In this document: piece after piece, positions 5,671 through 11,504 of the stretch
Layout of the letters: each line of letters starts with the position of its first letter
Position numbering within the stretch: position 1 is the first letter of the stretch
NCBI GenBank assembly: GCA_049589355.1
Contig: JBAWAP010000076.1
Span: forward strand, 1-11,504
Length of the DNA: 11,504 nucleotides
Reading direction: 5' to 3'
DNA from: JBAWAP01 sp049589355
GTDB taxonomy: Bacteria; Chloroflexota; Anaerolineae; VGOG01
Notes under the pieces: model-generated
What the model saw: only the letters and a program-made list of their open reading frames with translations
The model's database searches: none
What the model was told of the DNA's origin: nothing
Program-made: the position numbers and the translations under genes

Positions 5671-5752
5671 GACGAGTCAAAGAGTAACGAGTTAACGAGT
5701 AACGAAGCAACAGGGCACTTGTTAACTCGTTGACTTGTTGCCTCATTAACTC
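5671..5752 (+). repeat. Palindromic dinG leader built from ACGAGT words
   Basis: ACGAGT occurs three times (5672-5677, 5687-5692, 5695-5700). AACGAGTTAAC (5686-5696) pairs perfectly with GTTAACTCGTT (5721-5731). A second, crossing pairing joins GAGTAACGAAGCAAC (5697-5711) with GTTGCCTCATTAACTC (5737-5752), 13 matches with one bulge. The two helices can only coexist as a pseudoknot, otherwise they are alternatives. The structure spans the mRNA between the -10 box and dinG. Confidence 0.55.
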
Positions 5753-5774
5753 CCTATCTGATTGGACCGAAGCT

Positions 5775-8627
5775 ATGAGCCGCATCTACGTCGCTTTGGA
5801 TTTGGAAACTACAGGGTTGAATCCTGAACGCGATGCCATCACCGAGATTGGGGTGGTGAAGTTTCGCGATGAGCAGGTTTTGGAGACATGGTCCAGCCTG
5901 GTCAACCCCCAGAGGCCCATCCCCTACCGGGTCCAACGGTTGACCGGCATCACTCAAGAAGAGGTAGACGCCGCCCCCGCCCTCCCTTCGCTCATCGGAA
6001 CCCTCTTGAGCTTCGTCAAGGACTACCCCATCGTCGGCCATAGCGTGTCCTTTGACCTGGGTTTCCTCAACCACCAGGGCGTCTTCCTGGGAAACTTAGC
6101 CATTGACACCTTCGAACTGGCCAGCATCCTCCTGCCACACGTCGCTCGCTATAGCCTGGGGAAGCTAGCTGAAGCTCTGAACATCCGGTTTCCCACTCGA
6201 CACCGCGCCCTGGAAGACGCGCTGGCCACCAAGGACCTCTTCCTGGCCCTGGTGGAACAGGCATCAAAACTGGATTTGAGCGTTATCCAAGAGATCAATC
6301 GCCTTGCGACTCAGGTAGACTGGCCCCCCCGTCAGGTATTCCGTGACCTGGAGCGCACCAAGGCCCGCTCGGCTTTCGTGGGCAGCATCGGCCAACAGTT
6401 GCTAGCCAAGGGGACCCTGGACGGTGAGGGCTCGTTGAGCCTCCTCACCAGGGAAGACGAGCGCCCTCTACAGCCATCCCCTGAGCGAAAGCTCTTGGAC
6501 GTGGACGGGTTGGCGGCCATGCTGGAGGAAGGTGGAACCTTCGCCCAGGACTTCCCTGGCTACGAGTATCGTCCTCAACAGGTGGAGATGCTGAGGGCTG
6601 TGGCCGAGGCCCTCAACGAGAGCCAACATGTGCTTGTAGAAGCGGGAACGGGCACGGGCAAGTCCATGGCCTATCTCCTGCCCACTGCCCACTTCGCTGC
6701 CCAGAACGGGGAACGAGTGGTTATCTCCACCAACACCATCAACCTGCAGGACCAATTATATGGGAAGGACATCCCCGACTTGCAGCGCATCCTGCCCTTT
6801 GAGTTCAAGGCGGCCCTTCTCAAGGGGCGCAGCAACTACGTCTGCCTGCGCCGACTGGCCGCTTCTCGCCACCGCGACCCCTCCTCGCCTGAGGAGATGC
6901 GGCTGCTGGCCAAGATCCTGGTCTGGCTGCCCAGCACTGTGACCGGCGACCAGGCCGAGCTCTTCCTGCCTAACTACAAAGAGCAGGCCCTCTGGAGTCG
7001 GGTCTGTGCCGACGCCGAAACCTGTCTGACCGAGCGGTGCCGCTATCGCCAAGAGGGCAGGTGCTTCTTCTACCGGGCCCGCCGAGAGGCAGAGCGGGCT
7101 CACCTCATCGTGGTCAACCACGCCTTGCTCCTGTCCGATGTAGCCGTCGAGAATCGCGTCTTGCCCGATTACCGCTATCTCATCGTGGACGAGGCCCACC
7201 ACCTGGAGGAGAGCACCACTCGACAACTGAGCTTCGCCGTGGATCGGGGAGGGATGGAGCGGCTACTGAATGGGCTAAGTCAAAACTTGGGTAAGAAGCA
7301 CCCGGTTGGCTTCCTGGCCGAAGTGTTGGCCCGCTGCCATGATAGGGTGCCAAAGGCCATTGAAGGGGAGATGGAGCGCCACATTGACAGTCTGCACGGA
7401 GAGGTAGAAGCTGCCCAGCGAATCCTTTGCCAGTTCTTCAACAGGCTGGAATCTTTCTTGGAGGAACACAGCCAAGGCGGGGGCCCATATAACCAAATGA
7501 TCCGTCTGACGGGGGGCATCCGTGTGCAGCCCGCTTGGGCCACCGTGGAGATCGCCTGGGACAATCTGGCCCGGCATCTACTTCACATCGGCGAGGGGCT
7601 GGAACGCCTGTCCAGCGGATTGTTGGGATTGGATGGTTACGATATCCCAGACCAAGAGGACCTGTTGCAGGAGTTGCTCAGCTACGCCAACCGTGCCCGG
7701 GAGCTGTATGAACAGATGAACGCCCTCATCGCCCAACCGTCACCTGCGGGCATCTATTGGGCCGAGGTCAGCGCCCAGGATGGGGAGATCTCCCTGCACG
7801 CTGCCCCCCTCCACGTGGGGCCCTTGGTACAAAAGCACCTCTTCATGCCCAAGGAGTGCGTGATTCTCACTTCGGCCACCCTGCGCACTGAGGGCGAGTT
7901 CGATTTCATCCGGGAGCGGCTGAGTGCCTGGGAAGCGAATGAAGCCGCCGTCGGCTCCCCCTTCGACTATGCCAGCTCCACTCTTCTCTATCTGCCCATT
8001 GACATTCCCGAGCCCTATCAGTCTTATTACCAGAAGACGGTGGAGGAGGCCCTCGTTGACCTCTGCCGGGCCACTCGCGGGCGGACCCTGGTGCTCTTCA
8101 CCTCCTACAGCCAACTGCGTAACACCTCCAAAGCCATCGCGCTCCCCTTGGCTGAGGAGGAAATCGTGGTCTACACTCAGGGCGATGGCTCCTCCCGCAA
8201 TCAGCTCTTGGAGAACTTCCGCACCACTCCTCGTGCTGTCCTCTTGGGGACTCGCAGCTTCTGGGAGGGCATTGACGTGGTGGGCGAGGCCTTAAGTTGT
8301 CTGGTCATTGCTAGGCTACCCTTCTCTGTGCCTAGCGACCCTGTCTTCGCCGCCCGCAGCGAGACCTTCGATGAGCCCTTTGGACAGTACGCCCTGCCGG
8401 AGGCCATCCTGCGCCTTCGTCAGGGCTTCGGCCGGCTCATCAGGAGCAAGACCGACCGAGGCGTGGTAGTAATCCTGGACAAGCGCATCCTGACCAAATC
8501 CTACGGCCGGGCCTTTCTCGACTCCTTGCCCGCTTGCACCATGCGGCGCGGCCCCCTCGCTGAGCTGCCCGGTGTGGCCGCCCGTTGGATTGACGGAGAG
8601 GTAGCCTATCAGCAGAGCCTCTTCTGA
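5775..8627 (+). CDS. dinG: DinG-family helicase with N-terminal DEDDh exonuclease
   Basis: A 950-residue DNA repair enzyme. Residues 1-165 form a DnaQ-like 3'-5' exonuclease with all DEDDh residues: Asp9 and Glu11 (DLET), Asp94 (SFDLGF), His143 and Asp148 (HRALEDA). The helicase part has Walker A GTGTGKS (291-297), DEAH (472-475), a SATL motif, GTRSFWEGIDV and the motif VI region RQGFGRLIRS near the end. Cys357, Cys417, Cys422 and Cys430 have the spacing of the XPD/DinG 4Fe-4S cluster (C-x59-C-x4-C-x7-C). Firmicute DinG has the exonuclease but lacks the cluster, and E. coli DinG has the cluster but no exonuclease; this protein seems to have both. ATG 5775 is chosen because the upstream TTG at 5730 lies inside the palindromic leader; the Shine-Dalgarno is weak. 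Confidence 0.93.
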   Translation: MSRIYVALDLETTGLNPERDAITEIGVVKFRDEQVLETWSSLVNPQRPIPYRVQRLTGITQEEVDAAPALPSLIGTLLSFVKDYPIVGHSVSFDLGFLNHQGVFLGNLAIDTFELASILLPHVARYSLGKLAEALNIRFPTRHRALEDALATKDLFLALVEQASKLDLSVIQEINRLATQVDWPPRQVFRDLERTKARSAFVGSIGQQLLAKGTLDGEGSLSLLTREDERPLQPSPERKLLDVDGLAAMLEEGGTFAQDFPGYEYRPQQVEMLRAVAEALNESQHVLVEAGTGTGKSMAYLLPTAHFAAQNGERVVISTNTINLQDQLYGKDIPDLQRILPFEFKAALLKGRSNYVCLRRLAASRHRDPSSPEEMRLLAKILVWLPSTVTGDQAELFLPNYKEQALWSRVCADAETCLTERCRYRQEGRCFFYRARREAERAHLIVVNHALLLSDVAVENRVLPDYRYLIVDEAHHLEESTTRQLSFAVDRGGMERLLNGLSQNLGKKHPVGFLAEVLARCHDRVPKAIEGEMERHIDSLHGEVEAAQRILCQFFNRLESFLEEHSQGGGPYNQMIRLTGGIRVQPAWATVEIAWDNLARHLLHIGEGLERLSSGLLGLDGYDIPDQEDLLQELLSYANRARELYEQMNALIAQPSPAGIYWAEVSAQDGEISLHAAPLHVGPLVQKHLFMPKECVILTSATLRTEGEFDFIRERLSAWEANEAAVGSPFDYASSTLLYLPIDIPEPYQSYYQKTVEEALVDLCRATRGRTLVLFTSYSQLRNTSKAIALPLAEEEIVVYTQGDGSSRNQLLENFRTTPRAVLLGTRSFWEGIDVVGEALSCLVIARLPFSVPSDPVFAARSETFDEPFGQYALPEAILRLRQGFGRLIRSKTDRGVVVILDKRILTKSYGRAFLDSLPACTMRRGPLAELPGVAARWIDGEVAYQQSLF

Positions 8628-8628
8628 T

Positions 8629-8657
8629 TTGACAGCGGTCAAGGGTGGGTTTATAAT
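8629..8657 (+). promoter_or_regulatory. Perfect consensus sigma-A promoter of the methyltransferase gene
   Basis: TTGACA (8629-8634), 17-bp spacer, TATAAT (8652-8657), all twelve bases consensus. It begins two bases after the dinG stop codon. The predicted start is about 8664, leaving a leader of about 67 nt to ATG 8731. Confidence 0.88.
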
Positions 8658-8730
8658 CAGTTGTAAGGTATTTCGGTCGCGTAGGTAAGACACTGCAGAA
8701 AAAGGTCCTTGTAGTCGTAGGGCTAAGATT

Positions 8731-10434
8731 ATGCACATTGTATATCCAGACAGAGAAAACTTCGGCCAGACGTTGAAAGAGGCAGGTAATAATTCTTTTC
8801 ACTTTATTGTAGTTGTCACCGCCGCGCTCAATCTGGCGGACTGCGGTAAGCTGAAAGCATACCTGGACGAGTGTGTGCGGGTGCTGAAGCATGGAGGATT
8901 GCTTTTTGTGCAGGGGCGTCCCGACTACTTGCCGGAGTTGGGCGTTTATCTCGACCAGCGTCTAAACTTCAAATACTGGATTGCTATTGAGTCCGCAGCA
9001 CAGCGCGGAGATCAAGGCTTGCCGTCAGTGCACGCGGCTGTACTTCTGTTTACCAAAGGCAACGAGCGTTTTAATGTGAAACGAACGCGCTTTCCCCACC
9101 AGCATTGTGCTTTCTGCAATAGGACACTCAAGGATTGGGGCGGCAAAGCGCATTTGATGCATCCTGATGGCTACGTTATCTCCGATGTGTGGAAAGACCT
9201 GCCACAGGCAAACAACTACACCCAAATCTCCGCTCCGGTCCTCGACACCATCCTGCGGATGTTGGACTTTGAGCTTTCTAAAGAAAAGAAAGCCAGCCTA
9301 TTTCAGCAAACCAGCATCCAGATGCCCGCCAGTGAGGTCAAGGGCATCGTTGGTCCCAAAGAAGGCATTGGTACCGATAGAACTCTGCTAGAGCCGACCG
9401 TACAGTACCGGTTGCCTGGTTTCCTGGAACCGGACGCAAGATACAGCGCTGTCACCAATAATGAGGTGGGTGACAAAATGTTTAACGCCGTTCATCACGG
9501 CGACGCAGTGGAAATACTCAAGCAGTATCCCGACAACTCCGTAGACCTTGTTTTCGCCGACCCTCCTTACAATCTCGACAAAGCATATCACGTTTATGAT
9601 GATGAACGAGCGGATGAAGAATACGTCAAATGGTGCAATGCATGGCTGCAGGAATATGTGCGGGTATTGAAGCCCACCGGTTCACTATACGTCTTGAATC
9701 TACCACGGTGGACGATGTATCACGCTGCGTTTCTCAACCAACACCTCTATTTTCAAAATTGGATTGTGTGGGACGCACTCTCCGAACCCCGAGGCAAGCT
9801 TATGCCTGCTCACTATGGCTTGTTGTCCTACACCAAGCACCCGACGGACTTTACTTTTAATTACGATGAAGTAAATCAGTTGGATGCCCGTTACTACTGC
9901 TTGCGCTCCTCGTGTATCCGCAAGCGCAAGGCAGCAGGCATTGATGACAAAATGCCACTTACTGACATCTGGTGGGATATTCACCGCATCAAACATCGTC
10001 GTGACCGAGACTATCATCCCTGCCAGTTGCCTGAAGCACTGATGGAACGCATTATCCGCCTTTCCACGAACGAGGGTGACATCGTGCTCGATGCGCTATG
10101 CGGGACGGGCACGACCCCTGTTGTCGCGGTCAAATTAGGGCGTCGCTTCGTGGCGATTGACATTGACGAGGACTATGTACGGATAACGAGGGAGAAAATC
10201 GCCGAAGTGGAGCGCAAAGGCTACATAGAGCGCGAGAGCATACGCAAGCCACGGCGAAAGTACTCCAAGAAAGAACTGCAATTGGCATTGCGCGATTTAG
10301 CGGCGGAATTGGGCCGTTTGCCGACACCAGAAGATGTCCAGAAAATGAGCGAATATGATTTGGAAGTGTTCTTCAACGTATTTCCGACGTGGGGCAAAGC
10401 GTTGAAAGCAGCCAAGCTGGAGGTACAATCATGA
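8731..10434 (+). CDS. DNA methyltransferase with duplicated, inactive N-terminal unit
   Basis: A 567-residue beta-class DNA amino-methyltransferase, probably N6-adenine. The active unit (about 250-505) has DPPY (277-280), a recognition region, and the AdoMet motif DALCGTGTT (454-462) followed by FVAIDID; motif IV before motif I is the beta order. Residues 1-190 align with this unit: TLKEAGNNSF... corresponds to ILKQYPDNSV..., CVRVLKHGGLLFV to YVRVLKPTGSLYV, and the SDVWKDLP region to TDIWWDIH. DPPYNL is replaced by TAALNL (30-35) and there is no FxGxG, so it cannot catalyse. Residues 511-565 (YSKKELQLALRDLAAELGR, then PTPED) resemble the homing-endonuclease-associated repeat, a small DNA-binding helix unit. 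It overlaps the next gene by ATGA. It looks AT-richer than dinG, suggesting acquisition. Confidence 0.9.
   Translation: MHIVYPDRENFGQTLKEAGNNSFHFIVVVTAALNLADCGKLKAYLDECVRVLKHGGLLFVQGRPDYLPELGVYLDQRLNFKYWIAIESAAQRGDQGLPSVHAAVLLFTKGNERFNVKRTRFPHQHCAFCNRTLKDWGGKAHLMHPDGYVISDVWKDLPQANNYTQISAPVLDTILRMLDFELSKEKKASLFQQTSIQMPASEVKGIVGPKEGIGTDRTLLEPTVQYRLPGFLEPDARYSAVTNNEVGDKMFNAVHHGDAVEILKQYPDNSVDLVFADPPYNLDKAYHVYDDERADEEYVKWCNAWLQEYVRVLKPTGSLYVLNLPRWTMYHAAFLNQHLYFQNWIVWDALSEPRGKLMPAHYGLLSYTKHPTDFTFNYDEVNQLDARYYCLRSSCIRKRKAAGIDDKMPLTDIWWDIHRIKHRRDRDYHPCQLPEALMERIIRLSTNEGDIVLDALCGTGTTPVVAVKLGRRFVAIDIDEDYVRITREKIAEVERKGYIERESIRKPRRKYSKKELQLALRDLAAELGRLPTPEDVQKMSEYDLEVFFNVFPTWGKALKAAKLEVQS
9463..9480 (+). 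promoter_or_regulatory. Possible internal ribosome binding site for the active methyltransferase unit
   Basis: GAGGTG (9463-9468) lies nine bases before the in-frame ATG 9478-9480 (Met250), which is exactly where the second methyltransferase copy begins. A separate 318-residue active product could be translated, or this is the relic start of a formerly separate gene. Confidence 0.4.
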
Positions 10435-10922
10435 TCGAGGCCCGCAAAATCTCGTTTCAGGAAGCCTGGGATAGTTCGGTCGTGTTTTTTGTGGACGAGG
10501 GACTCGAGCGGGTAATCGAGGCCAAGGTGGAGGCTCTACTGGAGACAGCGGAGAACCATCGTGTATCAGAAACAGCGGAAATCAATGTAGCCGACATAGC
10601 CGATTTCCTCAGTCAAAAGGGCAATGCCTTGGATGTGATCTTGGTAACTGCTCAGCCTTGCGAAGGTTTGAAGGCGAATTCACCTGGAAACGTGCCTGGT
10701 GAGCAAAACTGCGTACACCTGCAAGCATGTTTGCAACCTTCGCAAGGCTTGGCTGAGCAGTTACGGGCTTTTGTAAACTTCGCGGATGGTGGTGGCTGGC
10801 TGGCAAGGAAGCGTGATCTGGAACGATTGGTGGAGCATTGTCATTACTTCATCAACTTGCAGCATTTGGATATGTTGAAAGCAATCGTGCTGCAGCATGT
10901 ACCTGGGAAATATTTCACATAG
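10431..10922 (+). CDS. Small partner gene of the methyltransferase, possibly a restriction-endonuclease remnant
   Basis: 163 residues from ATG 10431, overlapping the methyltransferase stop as ATGA and preceded by GGAGGT (10419-10424), so translation is coupled. Residues 1-71 are natural-looking: helical and acidic, with VFFVDEGLERVIEAK and NVADIADFL. Residues from about 72 to 111 are encoded by an inverted-repeat element (10644-10764) and look unlike a protein domain. The last 52 residues (W-L, RKRDLERLVEHC, then LDMLKAIVLQHVPGKYF) look natural again. A gene tightly coupled after a modification methyltransferase is usually its endonuclease. I see no PD-(D/E)xK or HNH motif, and the length is well under that of most such enzymes. 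It may be an endonuclease that lost its core around the element. The family is not recognised. Confidence 0.45.
   Translation: MIEARKISFQEAWDSSVVFFVDEGLERVIEAKVEALLETAENHRVSETAEINVADIADFLSQKGNALDVILVTAQPCEGLKANSPGNVPGEQNCVHLQACLQPSQGLAEQLRAFVNFADGGGWLARKRDLERLVEHCHYFINLQHLDMLKAIVLQHVPGKYFT
10644..10764. mobile_element. 121-bp inverted-repeat (MITE-like) element inside the partner gene
   Basis: The ends are long inverted repeats. The first 14 nt, GTAACTGCTCAGCC, and then TTGCGAAGGTT are identical in the left arm (10644-10668) and the complement of the right arm (10735-10764), which carries a 5-nt insertion (a repeated AAGCC) between them. The centre (10669-10734) encodes nothing recognisable and can form small hairpins such as TGCAA/TTGCA. 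No transposase and no clear target duplication are visible. The outer 12 nt recur at 115-126. Length 121 is not a multiple of three, yet the surrounding frame stays open. Confidence 0.7.
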
Positions 10923-10944
10923 GTGAGGGGAGCGAAAACAGGGT

Positions 10945-11502
10945 ATGATTACAGCTAACGATTTGCGCCGGGGGGCAACCTTCGAAATGGATGGGGAACT
11001 CTATCGGGTGATGGGGTATCAGCACTCCTACCTCGGACGGGGCAGTGCCAACGTGCGAGTCAAGATGCGTAACCTGCGCACAGGAACGACGATTGAACGC
11101 ACCTTCACGCCCGAGGACCGCATCAGCGATGTCCGCCTGGAGCTGCGGGAAGTGCAGTACCTCTACAATGACGGAACCCTTTACTACTTCATGGACACCG
11201 AAACCTACGAACAACCGGCCCTCTCGGCCGAGCTCCTGGGCGACGCCGTGGACTATCTGACCGAGAACATGACCCTGCAAATCTCTACTCATGAGGGCGA
11301 ACCAATAGACATAGTACTGCCCGTCACTGTTGACCTCAAGGTAATTGAGGCTCCGCCGGGCTTCGCTGGCGACACGGCCACCAGCGCCACCAAGCAGGTC
11401 ACCCTGGAGACGGGCTTCAAGGTCAATGCACCTCTCTTCGTTGAGGAAGGCGACATCGTCCGCGTGGACACCCGCACGGGCGAGTACCTCGCTCGCCTTT
11501 AA
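10945..11502 (+). CDS. efp: Translation elongation factor P with Arg32 at the tip
   Basis: EF-P enters the ribosome between the P and E sites and relieves stalling at proline runs. The 185-residue product has the usual three domains: a KOW-like N-terminal domain (about 1-63, LRRGATFEMDGELYRV), a middle OB domain (about 65-128, with FMDTETYEQ) and the C-terminal OB domain (about 129-185) ending in the hallmark VDTRTGEYL. The tip loop reads YLGRGSANVR, so the residue normally modified is Arg32 where the E. coli-type loop has Pro-Gly-Lys-Gly. It is complete and in the usual length range. It starts 22 bp after the partner gene and may be co-transcribed; no promoter of its own is evident. Confidence 0.97.
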   Translation: MITANDLRRGATFEMDGELYRVMGYQHSYLGRGSANVRVKMRNLRTGTTIERTFTPEDRISDVRLELREVQYLYNDGTLYYFMDTETYEQPALSAELLGDAVDYLTENMTLQISTHEGEPIDIVLPVTVDLKVIEAPPGFAGDTATSATKQVTLETGFKVNAPLFVEEGDIVRVDTRTGEYLARL

Positions 11503-11504
11503 AG

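Noticed and set aside
5671..5752. ACGAGT repeats as a CRISPR array
   Set aside because: Words are 6-11 nt with no regular spacers and no cas genes; the pairing pattern fits an RNA hairpin leader.
5730..5774. dinG starting at TTG 5730
   Set aside because: The extra 15 residues lie in the palindromic leader and precede the exonuclease motif, which begins properly at ATG 5775.
10389..10430. Upstream GTG start for the methyltransferase partner
   Set aside because: ATG 10431 has GGAGGT at correct spacing and forms the ATGA overlap; the extension would only overlap the methyltransferase end.

Overview
The window reads as bacterial chromosome, with a translation-gene core interrupted by accessory insertions. 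A T-box-controlled thrS, the order thrS-infC-rpmI-rplT-SpoU methyltransferase, an exonuclease-helicase DinG, an EF-P with a GRG tip loop and frequent non-AUG starts suggest Chloroflexota or a neighbouring Gram-positive-like lineage. That placement is inference from gene style; no rRNA gene is present. All genes I support lie on the + strand.

Layout. 1-460: repeat-rich and decayed, with a hairpin repeat, one end of a second repeat family, and a possible frameshifted DUF433-type antitoxin remnant. 460-2609: a threonine T-box leader with its terminator, then a 20-codon Thr-rich ORF behind a perfect Shine-Dalgarno, then thrS without a TGS domain. 2745-4039: a sigma-A promoter, a palindromic leader and infC-rpmI-rplT, all three using non-AUG starts (AUC, UUG, UUG). 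4047-5611: a clan-AA aspartic protease and a PaREP1-type HEPN protein placed between rplT and a SpoU-family rRNA methyltransferase; the HEPN and methyltransferase genes overlap. 5636-8627: promoter, second palindromic leader and dinG (DEDDh exonuclease plus Fe-S helicase). 8629-10922: a perfect TTGACA-17-TATAAT promoter driving a DNA methyltransferase built from two tandem methyltransferase units, the first dead, plus a C-terminal repeat domain. An ATGA-coupled small gene follows and carries a 121-bp inverted-repeat element. 10945-11502: EF-P with Arg at the tip.

How the genes work together. ThrRS, IF3, L35, L20, the rRNA methyltransferase and EF-P all serve translation. The protease-HEPN pair and the methyltransferase/partner module look like acquired defence or stress cargo. 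The points most worth a second look are the Thr-rich ORF between T-box and thrS, the duplicated methyltransferase with a possible internal start, the small element inside its partner gene, and two unrelated palindromic leaders that share one architecture (infC and dinG).
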